Below, piece after piece: positions 1-11,353 of a stretch of DNA of 64,000 nt; the first letter of the stretch is position 1, and every line of letters starts with the position of its first letter. The stretch spans positions 5,347,501 to 5,411,500 of the forward strand of contig OX344749.2 in assembly GCA_947034885.2 (NCBI GenBank). Reading direction: 5' to 3'. Origin of the DNA: Thuidium tamariscinum (taxonomy: Eukaryota; Streptophyta; Bryopsida; Hypnales; Thuidiaceae). Both the position numbers and the translations under genes were made by a program. The notes below the pieces were generated by a model. The model was not told where the DNA came from, made no database searches, and worked only from the letters and a program-made list of their open reading frames with translations.

Positions 1-1672
1 CATACCAACCTGTTTGGGGCAGTCCTGGGGTGAAGCAGGTGGTACAGGGTTATCTTCCATCACTGCTGGTGGTGGCGGTTTTATATGGTCTTCCCTTGGT
101 TATGTTTCTCTTAGCTAAATTGGCGGGCTATGTTTCGATCAGTCGTCAAGAGAGGAAAACAGCAGGGATGGTCTTTCATCTCTTGTTTGTCAACGTGTTC
201 TTGGTGGGGATCCTGGGGACTTCTATTTTCCAAGTCTTGGACAAGTACTCATCCGACCCCCGTAGTATCCCTCGGCGACTTGCAGAAGTGATACCAACCA
301 AAGTGAGTGATTCCATCTAGTATTCTTGAATCGTCGCTTCAACCTTCGGAACTGCTGGCTTTGTATCCAAGTTGGAGCGTATTATCCATTAGTTAGTTAT
401 AGTACGAGGAGTTGTTATAGTTACGTGGAGCTTGTAACATAGTGGTCCGTGTATGTTCTTTAGACTTTTTATTAACCAACAATCGGATGTATCAAACGTT
501 TTCTCTTTTCCATATGTACATGGAATTTACGTTTTGGAGAGCAACACAAAGCGCGAAGAATTAATTGAGTTTCGTTGTGTAAGTGGTACTAACATGTTCT
601 TCCTTATATGACGGTCTTCATTCCATATGCAGGCATATTTCTTCATGACATACATTATGACAACAGGATGGGCAGGGTTCCCTCTGGAGATCCTGCAGTC
701 TAGCGTTCTTATCTTAAACTATGGGAAACGGATGATGGTTGACATATCCAGACCCCTTCTCAGCGATGTTTGGTCTCTTCCATATTACCGATATGTCCCC
801 AATATTCTTCTATTCATATTTTTGGGCCTCACGTACTCGATCATCACACCGTTGTTACTGCCATTTCTTCTTGTCTATTTCGTACTGGGCTACATCGTGT
901 TTCGAAATCAGGTAGCGTACCTTTCTTGTTATGTATTTGTTGGCATATGTATCCCTCGTTGGTTGGAAGCTTCAGTGTGTTGCAAGTAGATATGGACATC
1001 TACGGAGAGCCCTTTTTTTAGATGATATGGTGACCAATAAATTGTTGATAGTTCTCTCAAGGAAAATATTTGGTGTATGTGCAGATTCTGCATGTTTATG
1101 AACCAGCCTATGAGACAGGCGGTCAGTTCTGGCCCCACGTTCATGTCCGGATTATTGTCTTTCTAGTTTTTCTGCAAATCTGCTTCATTGGTGTATTTTC
1201 AGTGAAGGGTTTTGGCCACGGGACCTGGTTTGTTGTTCCTCTACCTATTTGTACGCTTCTCTTCAACGACTATTGCAGACAACGGTTCTTTCCTGCATTC
1301 AGGCACTTCAATATGGAGGTAGACCTCGTTTCTTCATCTGCAGAGTTTGTGTTCCAGGTCGTCCAGAAATGATGTTTTAGTTGATATTCTTATTAGTGCA
1401 TCTATTTGTCATAATTAGGATATTGTACTGCAACTTTAAATGTGTTTTCAAGGTTCGATGGGCGAGTTCTGATGTCTTTCTTTTGAATGTTATATTTGTG
1501 GCAGTCTACTGTGAAAAAAGATAAAGAAGATGCTCGGAAAGATTTAAGGGAGGACTTGTGGGACTCCATACGAACTGCATACTTGCATCCTGCCTTGAGG
1601 CCTGTGAGCTTGGAAATCACGGGGAATCCCAATACTGAGAGACTGCTCCCGTCTACATCAAAAGCAGTGTAA
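1..1672 (+). CDS. OSCA/CSC1-like (DUF221) cation channel, C-terminal exons; 5' part outside window
   Basis: This is the C-terminal half of an OSCA/CSC1-type protein, a family of osmo- and mechanosensitive calcium-permeable channels in plant membranes. Exons inferred from GT-AG sites in consistent phase 0 are <1-302, 633-911, 1085-1318 and 1505-1672 (TAA at 1670-1672). The first piece starts with GYLPS and several hydrophobic helices. The second contains TGWAGFPLEILQ and a long hydrophobic stretch. The third begins ILHVYEPAYETGGQFWPHVH, followed by more membrane segments. The last is a charged cytoplasmic tail ending TSKAV. These match the RSN1_7TM pore domain in order. Membrane segments are largely complete here; the N-terminal cytosolic loop region lies upstream of base 1. 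A GTGTAAG at 1667 could be an extra donor, but no convincing further exon follows. Confidence 0.85.
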
Positions 1673-2406
1673 GCTTCAACGTCCTCTCTGAGTTTGGAAC
1701 GTCTATTCGACGAAGCTTGTCGTCCAGATCGTATTTTAAGATCCGGCAGCATTGTCCTCTTTATGTTTTATTTCAGCGCAGATTTGGTGGTACCATTGAG
1801 CAATACAGCTCGTGTTTTAGAAATCAGTTCGGTTGAAAGCTTCTGTCGACACTGTTGTCAATCGTGTCATCCATTCATGTCTAAATTACCAGCGTTATTT
1901 TTAAGTGACAGTAGCCTAAGAAATACATGCAGGTAGTCAAAGGATCCCTTAAGATTTCGTCTACCGGTATATGTAACATAGGAATAGCTTGTGCATACGT
2001 ATTTTTTTAAATTTATGATGAGCTGATACAGGTACTCGGGTTTGAAATTGTAATAAGGTTCTGTGCACAGAACCTTTCTTGGTGGTAATTGGAGGGTTGT
2101 ACGATAGAAGAGAGTTCCCGAGAGGTGTGCACGCTGTATATCTGTTACGCTTCTGAATTTTCATTTTCATTGTTGTGTACTTTTGTATATTTTAGAGTAG
2201 ATTTAAATAATGATCTTGTGAATTTCCCAGGACATATGGACATGACGAATAAAACATGGATGAGGATTTTGCAAGATATTGCATGTATGCCTAAAGGTGT
2301 AGGGCCTCTAATACACTGATCCAAATATGAGAATATTTTCCAAGCTAATTTAAAGATCTGTCCGTTTCAAGATCAATAATGGAGACCTAGGACAGAATCT
2401 GTAACT
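1673..2406. other. 3' flank of the channel gene, no gene seen
   Basis: This stretch holds the probable 3' UTR and intergenic DNA. It has only short open frames without domain signals and no clear repeat. The first TTAA-flanked MITE follows it. Confidence 0.4.
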
Positions 2407-2410
2407 TTAA

Positions 2411-3221
2411 CCCCTAAATGTTCAAGCCTTTTCAAGTATGTTTTGACTATGGAAAAAAGTGCATTGGAAAAAGTACATTGGGTTGTAGTTAAGCAACAAT
2501 TTTCTAGGCGCAATCCATTCCATATGAGGCATATTGATTTTTTTCCAAAATCTAATTGTATGGATGTTTAAAGAGCTTGTTTACTAGTATGCTTACAAAT
2601 TTTGAGCCCAAAATTGCATAGGGGTTGTGAGATTATAACAAAAGAAGAGTACTTTAGTATAATGTCTTTTCCTACAATGTTTCCCAAATTTGCATATAAA
2701 TTTTTTTGGGGATTGGAGATGTCATGAACAACTACAAAGAGTGTTAGCACACTAATATGCACTTCTAAAAAACTTAATTTCACACTCCACCTTGCAATTG
2801 TTGAAATGCAAATATATATTTTATAAGTAGAAATTGCAATTAGTTGCAAATCAATAGTTGCATGTTTAAAGTTATAATTGTGAATATCATGAAAACACTT
2901 TACTCTTTCCAATGGAACCATTCTCAAAGCAAGTGAACATGTATAATTTCTTAGATATCAAATCAAGTGAAATTACTAAACTTTGCGTAAAGCTAGGAAA
3001 TGAAGTGAAGTTGAAAAGCTTTACCCTTCATGTATAGTACATGCATGCCTTTGAAGAATTGTCAATAATCAAATATTAACTTTTTTCAATAAAAGTTTCA
3101 ATAGTTAGCCCTTAAAGCTACCTCAAAATTTTTTTAAAGGATCAAAGGAATTTAACGACCTACACAAAAATGGGCTTGAAATTTCAGATCAACCATATAT
3201 GGTTGATTGGGCAATTAGGGG
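2411..3221. mobile_element. TTAA-type MITE (piggyBac-like ends), about 810 bp
   Basis: The left end is TTAA followed by CCCCTAAATGTTCAAGCC. The right end is GGGCAATTAGGGG followed by TTTA, a decayed TTAA. The interior matches, in reverse orientation, the element at 56936-57751, including the palindromic CCATATATGG near one end. TTAA target duplication with CCC-starting inverted ends is typical of piggyBac-group elements. No transposase is present. Confidence 0.7.
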
Positions 3222-3225
3222 TTTA

Positions 3226-3920
3226 TGAAGTGAAACCCATCCAAGTCACTTAAGTTGCCCCTACAAACTCAAATCTTCAATCAAATCAAGCATTGAAGTT
3301 ATGAAACTAATAGGAGATATGAAGGTTGAAAGATAAAATCATATGCAAAATTCAAACTTGTACTTCAAATGTGAAAATTAAAATTTTCTACAAGGATAGA
3401 AATATTTCATTAAATTCTTAAATTAGTTTTTATTAAATGCAAGTGAAAACACAAGGTAGAAGAACGAGGAAGAATTCTTAGGATAACTTCAATATTACAA
3501 AAGGATTTTGAAGTAGTCTACTTCTCAAAATTGCAAGCAATTATACCAACAAAATTGTTGCTAGCCTATCAAGGTAGACACTTCATTTTCATCACCACTG
3601 CTATATGCAAACTAATTTGAGTGTTTTTCAATAGCAACTACATAGAAAATTTGCCAATGCCTACAACTAAATTATATAGACTAAGAACAAGTCTAATAAT
3701 AAGTCTAAGAATCACCAAAAATGGATAAAAAGCCATGACCTAGGAAAATAATTTTGTCTCGTAGTAGAACAACACAATGATCTCCTCATCTTGAATAATA
3801 ATTAAGGATCATCATGAGATTTCTTATAAAAACATAATAAGAACATAGTAAGAACATCAACTCCCTTGCAAAGACCATTACACTTAATCAAGTGAGCCCA
3901 TTAACTATTCAATTTGTGTT
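3226..3920. other. AT-rich intergenic DNA, nothing recognised
   Basis: I see no coding signal and no well-bounded repeat in this stretch. Confidence 0.3.
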
Positions 3921-4839
3921 CTAAGTTGAAGAATTGATATGGTTTGAGTAATCTAAAGTGCCGGCCCCTTCCCATCCCATCCACTCCTCCCAATCCTCCC
4001 AAGAGTCATCCCCAACACCTTGTAGTCTTTCAAAATTGGAAGTTGAATCATCTTCAAATTCTTGAAATTGATTTGTTGTCTTGTTCAAAAGTGACTGCAA
4101 AAAATACCATGTAAAATTAGCAATTGACAATCATGAAAAGCTTAAAAAAATTTGCAACCTATTTAAAGTAAGAAAATTAAAAGAAACAAATAAAAAAACT
4201 TGCAAGTGTAGTTTAAAAAAAATGTATATACAATGTCAAGAAAGCAATTTGATGATGTTTTCTTTGACTTTTTATAACATTGCATGCATACAAAACCAAA
4301 CAAATACTATTCTTCATATAAAGAAGATAAAATAAAAATTGAATAAGTCTAATGATGATTATGCTCTACAACAAATCTAATTAAGTATCTATTCTTGAAG
4401 AAGTAATTACAAAACCTCTAACAATGAAAATTAGACCCTTCAATCATTATTGATGCATAGTGCATCAAAGTAATGGATGCTTTGGTGTAATTGTGACTTG
4501 TGAGAATAAAGTAAACATTAGCAACTATTAAAACTTTGCTCTCAAAAAAATATAGAAAGCTTAGAGCCATACCTCATAAACATAGTTAGTTGTTGGAAAT
4601 TGATGATATTGCAAAGCTTGACTTTTGAATGTTCTTTTGATTGCTTGTTTGCTAGCACCTGTTGAAATGCTTGAAGTAGAGTGCGAGTCTTGCATTGAAT
4701 TGTCACCTTGTGCCATGGCAATCATGCCAAAGCCAAGGTTCTTCTTTGATTTAGAATTTGCACTTTGAGGTGATGAAGACACAAGGGGCTTTCCATGAAA
4801 TAAACTTTGGCAAGTTTGGATTGCTTTGCAAGAAATCAT
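3921..4839 (-). CDS. Hypothetical two-exon reading frame (146 codons), family unknown
   Basis: On the minus strand, 4839-4573 (89 codons) ends GAG before GTATGG, a donor-like site. The run 4094-3921 starts after TTTTTTGCAG and continues in the same phase to a stop. The joined product is Ser/Gln-rich at first ([13 protein letters not shown]), then strongly acidic and Trp-rich ([15 protein letters not shown]). No family was recognised. A TATATAAAG lies only about 12 bases before the first ATG, so this ATG may sit inside an internal exon, with upstream exons missing or decayed. It could be a leftover of a transposon accessory gene. The matching splice phase is the main reason for listing it. Confidence 0.35.
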
Positions 4840-5857
4840 CTTTGATTTTCTTTATATATTTACAAATCTCTCTTTTTACACTCAATAATATATGTTGAAA
4901 ATAACAACCACAGATATATATTGAAAATAAAAATTACAAATATATATTGAAATAAAAAACATAAATAATTTTTTAGCTTTGGGTCATATTTATATGCATT
5001 CCCCATACCTAGTTACCTTTTACTTTTCCTATAATCCAAAAGTAAAAGATGTATTTTTAGCAATAATAATAATCTTACTCATTATAATGTCTAAAACAAA
5101 GACCATTGTAGCTACAAATGTTACAAACAATAACCAAATGCTTCGACTACAGAAGTGAATCTACCCTTGTATAAACAATCAATATTATGACTTTAATGAT
5201 TGGAAACATTGAAACAAAACATAAAATAAAGATTGTATTGATTGCAACTTTACAAGAATACAAGGATGATATAAAAGAGAAAGAAAAACACTCAAGATAA
5301 ATTAGTGGCATATAAAGTATAGTACTCAAATCATGTATGATAAAGTAAAAGTAGGTCCTACAATCTATTTGAAAATGGACATAAATTGACTTGTCCTACA
5401 TGGTAGGTTGAAATTTGACTTTTAACACAATTCTTGCATTTTCACTTAAAACATGAGCAGTAGAGCTCCTTTTAGTTCTAATTCACATATCCCACATGGT
5501 TTTTTTTACCTACCACTACCCCACTTGCATACAAGGTTTCTTTTCTCATTCTCTAATAAACAAAATTGACTAAGTAGCTCAAGTTAGTATGTGACACAAA
5601 ATTATGTATGTAGCACAAAAGTCACTTCATTGGTTAAATTTTCCGATTGAGCATTGTATATTCAAATGCCTTGTACTTTACTCTACAATGGTTGATATCT
5701 TTACTGAAATTAACAATCATTGACATCGTAGTAGAAGGTGAGTGTGAATAGGGGGAAAAAGAATCCTTAAGCCAAAATTAAAGCAATTTGTGAGGTCCTT
5801 GGAAGGTTGTAGAGTGGCCTTATAGAAGCCTGTAATTTTTTCTAATGTCATATTAAT
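4840..5857. other. AT-rich intergenic DNA with a fragment of a long-TIR repeat
   Basis: Most of this stretch is featureless. Bases 5455-5560 (GTAGAGCTCC...AATTCACATATCCCACATG and following) match one arm of the foldback element at 17190-17970, so a solo end of that family lies here. Confidence 0.4.
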
Positions 5858-6578
5858 AGGTGATTGCAAGAAACACCTACCGATTTTGTTGCGTTTGGCT
5901 GATTTTTTGGGGAGTAATTTAAATTAGAAAATTAATTTTTAAAAAAATTTAAAAATATAAATAGTGTATATACCTCTAAGATGAAGGTTTTCACTGAAGG
6001 AAATGGATAGAAAAATTCTCTAAGTAGGAGAACTTGAAAAGTGCCAAACCTCTAGAAAATACATACTTTCATGTTTTAATTAGGGAAAAATAGGAAAACT
6101 AGATATTTTCAAAAAATAAAAAGTGACCATTTGCACAAACTTTATGGAGATGGTCATTCAAAAAAAAGAAAACCAAAATAATATTTTATATGTTTCAAAA
6201 TACAAGCAAAAGGGAGCTCACTTTGTAGACCTCCACACCACATAAAATTAACTATTTTTAAAAATCCTTCTCTGGAGAGCTAGAAGTCTATTAGAAGACC
6301 ATCTCATCCAAATTTCATCTTAAAATCATTTAATAAAGGTACTCCATAGTACTAAAAACCCCTAAATTGCCAAATGTGACATCCAATTGAGGTCTATTTT
6401 TGGATAGTAAACTATTTTTGAAAATTATGAAAAAATTATGGAAGGTTTACGATAGTTACGAGTAACTTCCCTACAAATATTGAGTCAATCGAAGCCAAAA
6501 CACAAAAGTTATAGCCAAAAAACAGATCAGCACATGTCGTGTGACACAAAATAGGACAAGTGTTTCTTGCAATCACCC
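5858..6578. mobile_element. MITE with AGGTGATTGCAAGAAACAC ends and 4-bp target duplication
   Basis: This 721-bp element begins AGGTGATTGCAAGAAACAC and ends GTGTTTCTTGCAATCACCC, a near-perfect terminal inverted repeat. It is flanked by TAAT on both sides (5854-5857 and 6579-6582). No coding capacity is seen. Two more copies occur at 27008-30854, also with 4-bp duplications. The superfamily is not assigned; 4-bp duplications occur in Sola and Ginger groups among others. Confidence 0.8.
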
Positions 6579-6582
6579 TAAT

Positions 6583-7369
6583 GTGCTTATGAATATTCAT
6601 GTTTTTTTTAATTTTTATACAAAAATGTATTTCAGTATATTTTTCAAAAAAATATCTTTTTGAGGTGCAAATGACGTATTAGGAGTCAACTTGGACATAA
6701 CCATTGTCTTTTTTGGACAAAATTAGACCATTATTGATGGTATAGCTTAAACTTTCTTAGATTTATCCAAAATAATGATACTCTATGTTCCATATATATT
6801 ATAGTGTCATGTTTCTCAATTTTGTAGTCTATGATGTCATCATTTCATCTTAATTAGGTACAAAAAACCTCATGTAACCAATGCTTTTTTCTCCTTTGTT
6901 GAATTTTTAAGTAGATGATTTAGAATTTTTTTTAATTTATTGAAAGTGATGATATTTTGAATGGATTTTGTCATTGTTGACAACTTTGAATAATTTTTAG
7001 AACTAATTTTGATGAAATTGATGAAGTTTTTGAATAAAACATTTCATTAAAATTTCAAAAGGAACCTAAAAAAAGACTCAACTCTTTGTCTCTGTTGGCT
7101 TCTAATAGCTCATTTGGACCCTTTGGTATTCTTTAATACTATTTGCACATCCTGTGACTTGTTATAGGATGGTGTATTTTATACATAAATAAATGCCTTG
7201 GGTTCTCTTTTTTGCCTCAATTTAAAGTTTTGAAAAGATGAATCCCCCTTTAATATTGTTTCAATCTAAGCCCTTGAAAAAAAATGGGCTAATCCCCTTT
7301 ACAGCTTTACTAGAAAGTGGCAGCTCTTGCCACAAAGCGTATGGTAGAACCATCCCTAGAACCCCTTAC
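6583..7369. other. AT-rich intergenic DNA, nothing recognised
   Basis: I see no coding or structured signal here. Confidence 0.3.
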
Positions 7370-7964
7370 CCCCGTAAATGCCCAAGGCACCAGAATCTGA
7401 TTGCAAAACTTTGAAGTTAAATAAAACCTAACCAAGTTGTTATTTTTAGTATCTTGTATTTTTAGAAAGTTCTTTTAGATATCTAGTTTTAGTGTCAGAA
7501 ATCTGATCTAGAAAATGAGTGATAGTGATTTTTCTATTCAAGATTTTTTGCAAGGGTACCCCTTGCAATCTTGACTTTCTATAGTATTGAGAGCTCTTGA
7601 AAATGAGCCTCAAATACACTATATCTTGGAGAAAAAATCACATTCAAAATTCATTTACAAATATTGTAGAGTAGATTTTGAAGAGCTATAAATTGATTGG
7701 AATTGTGCATGTTAGGTCCTTTCACCTTGTATTTTTTTGGTCACCAACTTTTTAGATTTGACTTGCAAAAAGAGGATAGAAAGACTTGTGCAATTTTAAC
7801 ACCTTCATGGTCAAACATTATAATCTTTCACTCCTTCAGTGCTATTGTTGTGTTTTTATGGTTACAACTAAAAAAAAATTGAAACAACTTATCTAAATGT
7901 TGGCATTTTATTCAACTTAGAGCAAATTCCATGAAGCTCAAAACAGGCCTTGGGCATTTAGGGG
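7370..7964. mobile_element. TTAA-type MITE, diverged copy
   Basis: The ends are CCCCGTAAATGCCCAAGGC and GCCTTGGGCATTTAGGGG, forming an inverted repeat. The flanks are TTAC and TCAA, both one base away from TTAA. The interior matches the better-kept element at 55296-55933, for example the shared GCAAGGGTACCC and AAATGAGCCTCAAATACACTA segments. No transposase is present. Confidence 0.7.
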
Positions 7965-7968
7965 TCAA

Positions 7969-9099
7969 GGGATTCCGCACATTTCTAGATTAGTATAAGG
8001 CAATGAAATATTTTTGCCAAAAAACTTAGGAAGATTGAAACCATGAAGATTGTCAATTTTTGTGATTTTTTTCATTGAATTCAAATTTCTAAGAGTTTTG
8101 GAAGCCAGAAGTTGGCCTAAATTCATTCCGAATGGTTCAATGTATAGAGTCTTTCAATTCTGACCATTCAAGAACTACTTTCTTGCTCACTATTATTAAA
8201 CAGGTGTAATGGACTTATTAGTCTCAATTTTGAAAAGGAATAGAAAGCACATTCCAAGCTTTGGTTGGAAATAAATTAAAAGCACCTAAATGCAACAATT
8301 GTTTTAGGTTGAAAGATCTTGAGGGTAGCTTCAAAATTTAATGATGTAGGATTGTTAGGAAATGGCTTAGGAAACCAACAAAATTGGTTTTCTATTTTTG
8401 CAAGCTTGTATGAATATAATACAATTTTTTAAAAACAACTATGTAAATACACTTTCTTTGCTAGATTTTAAACTAACACCGGAGTGAGTATAGAAGCACC
8501 CAATAGCAACACACTTCAACCTTGGATCACACATGAGTGATTGGCTGGTTCTTGAAAGAGTGACAATTTCTTGAAACCCACTACTTGTCTACCAAGGTAG
8601 TATGCTCTAAAAGCGAGTGTTGTTCTAAAAGCAATCATGACACAGGGGTATATTTTGGTTTTTGCGATGTATTAGAGGTGTATATTTCAACAAGTGGTGA
8701 CTTTTATTGACCACTGCGTTTGAACTTTAAAAATTCATAACTAATTCTACACAGGTCCAAAAAAGATGAAACAACTTGGGTTAGATGCCAATTCCATTTT
8801 CCTTCCTATAAAAATTTACTGAAAATTCATTCAAGGAGTTTAGCTTCCCCCAAAAGGAAATCAGCTCTTAAATGGTCGCTTTTAGAGCATACTACCTTAA
8901 GAGCATACTACCTTATAGAACCCCACTTGTCTACTTTGAGTCCACTTGCGCTTGAATTTAGGTTGTTTTATAGGTGTTGGAAAATGAATAGTGTTACACT
9001 TGGGTGCTTCAACTTTTATGTTCCAACCTATGTTGGAAATAGCTACACCTACAGGTTGGGTATGGATCCCTGATTGGCAATGGAATGATTCTAACATAT
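7969..9099. other. AT-rich intergenic DNA before the inverted duplication
   Basis: I see no gene. The motif AGAGCATACTACCTT is repeated head to tail at about 8884-8914, and a related inverted form (AAGGTAGTATGCTCT) lies near 8594. Confidence 0.35.
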
Positions 9100-10099
9100 C
9101 TACAAAATGCTGTACTGTACAGTACATCCAGGTAAGTGTACCGATGTTTTTTCCCTCCAGAGTAGGAAGCATCTTCCCCAAATACCAGAATCCTTCCAGT
9201 AGCCACTCGAGGTGGGCTGGCAGCCTTGCGTAGACATTCGTCGGCACTTACCGACTGCGGAGCGAACGCACGGAAGTAAATGCTCTTGAGAAAGTCAAGG
9301 TGAGGTGGTCGACCAAGTTTAGTATTTGACAGAGCGTCTGAGCAGTCCCAGCTTCCAAGCTTCCAGGGAGATCGTGCCGGCTACAGTCCAGGTTTCCTTA
9401 TTTGCATCAGAAAAGTTGGGCCAAATTGTTTTGGTGCCATTTTGATACTAAAGGCCACATTCTTGACAATAGGAGGCCCAAAGTTAGTCAGGAGAGGTGT
9501 AGTAGGTAAATTAATCAAGCATAAAATAGGAGGCTTTTGTTTTTACTTGCATCTTTGGAATGACTTCGGTGTTGCCAAGCGAGGGGGCTAGTTCAACCTA
9601 ATCCTTGATCACAATCCGGCTAAAATTCTACTTTTTCTTCGACCAACCCATTGTTTGGAGTAAAGTGTAGGTTACACCTTAAGAAAATAAAGAATATTAT
9701 CTTTTTCTTCCTCTAAAATGATCAGTTTTTTTCCTAAAATTTTTAATTCAATATGAAAATTTTAAATTCTAACTGGTTGACTTGTAACTAAATGCCAGTT
9801 GTTGATATTGATGATTGGTTTTCCAATCTTCCATATGAGCCATGTGAGTAAAGTTCCTAAGAGTAACTAATGTGAAGTGAGCAAATGTAGTGCTATGTGG
9901 ACTTTTGGATGGAAAAAGATCGAGTAAAAATTCAACACATATCGATTGTGATAGTGATTCCTTCAAGATTGACCAACCTCCACCAATGGGCTTGTCTACC
10001 GATTTTCGTGAACCTGAAATCCTTCTTCTCCGCTCACCGAGGCCAGCAAGACAATCGGTGAGATGGAATGTTCTTGTCTAGTCCAGCGAACTTTGCCCG

Positions 10100-11353
10100 C
10101 CTGGCTCACATAGCAGGAGGCGCTCAGTGGACACTTGAATGATTCGCACGTTGCGCGCCGTCCGCATTCTCGACGACGCTCTGTCGATCAAGACGAAGAA
10201 GTGGACGTCATTAAATTTTGCGGGAGTCCTTGAGAATATTTACAGCTTCGCTCAATGCGTCTTTCAAAGACAGTCTAGCTCTGTTAATTCATTTTTAGCA
10301 CGAAGGTATTTGTGGTTAATTATAAGGAAGCAATTCTAGCTCAGGGTCTTTACATATCCAACCTCTACTCCATGCAATTTCTGTGACTTGTACCCAACAA
10401 TACCTGTTTCAAATCGATTATTGAAGATCCGATCTATAACTGCAACCAGGTGGAGCATGCATCTCACCCATCTGGGTTTGAATAGCGGAGTAGCGGACTG
10501 CACACAACATTGTCGGTAGAGACGCACGTACTGTTTCCTTTCCATTCTTGCCCAGTCGATGTATGAGTTTTGAATTTGGGCGGCATGTATCAAACCTCTA
10601 CTACTAGAGCTTCTCTATTAGAGAGCATCCGAAAATGAAAGTTAACATGGTAAACAAATGTTGTGAGTACTTATTGTAGTCCTTTCTGTATTGCAGTTAT
10701 CCCTTAATTAACCAACCCTGTTGAGGTATCCCATGTTTTGAAACTCGCCTTCTTCAAATCGATTTATTAGTGTTGAGTAGATGCATTCCTTTGAGATTTT
10801 GAGTCTGAATCATGGTCGATCTGTACATATTCTCGGTAGCCGGCACTGTCTGCAGTCGATTAATGAGTTTCCAGCCGCGACACAAGACCGCCAAGTCCCG
10901 GAACCTGCGTCGGGCCACCCTGACAGAGTTGGAATGAGAGGAGATCATATAATCGACCCCAGGCAGTAGATTGTCAGTGGAATTATCATGTGTCTCAGAC
11001 TTCAAATTAAAGCACAGGAACGTCTAGCTTGAACACGGGAAAAACAGACGGGACTGCATCTAAATCTCCTGTTTGATGGCAGGGGAGTATCCCAGTTTAA
11101 ATTAATTACAGAGGAATACAAACAAAATGTTGATGCAAATCCCCTGTGGTATCACCGTGAGACTCATGGAAATATATGTTGCTAACCCCCTGTTGAGGTC
11201 AAGGGGAAAATAATGCTCAGTTCAGCATATGGGGAAGCTGAATGATCTTTCCGTGAATTGTGTTCTTAACTTCATTTATTTGAATTCTCTGCTTGTGCAG
11301 TTCCAGGTTATTGCGAGTATTGGAGGCTTGCGTAAGTACTCCCGCTCGCCAAG
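10100..11353 (+). promoter_or_regulatory. Upstream region of the left VWA/Cache gene, conserved between arms
   Basis: This stretch has no supported gene but is conserved with the region upstream of the right copy (23844-25090), including CTGCAGTCGATTAATGAGTTTCCAGCC and TGATCTTTCC near the start. It should hold the promoter and 5' UTR. No specific core promoter element could be assigned with confidence. Confidence 0.4.

Noticed and set aside
8897-9247. Minus-strand frame of 116 codons at the outer border of the left arm
   Set aside because: It is open but matches no family I know. The corresponding right-arm sequence (about 25310-25440) is interrupted in the same frame, so it is probably chance.
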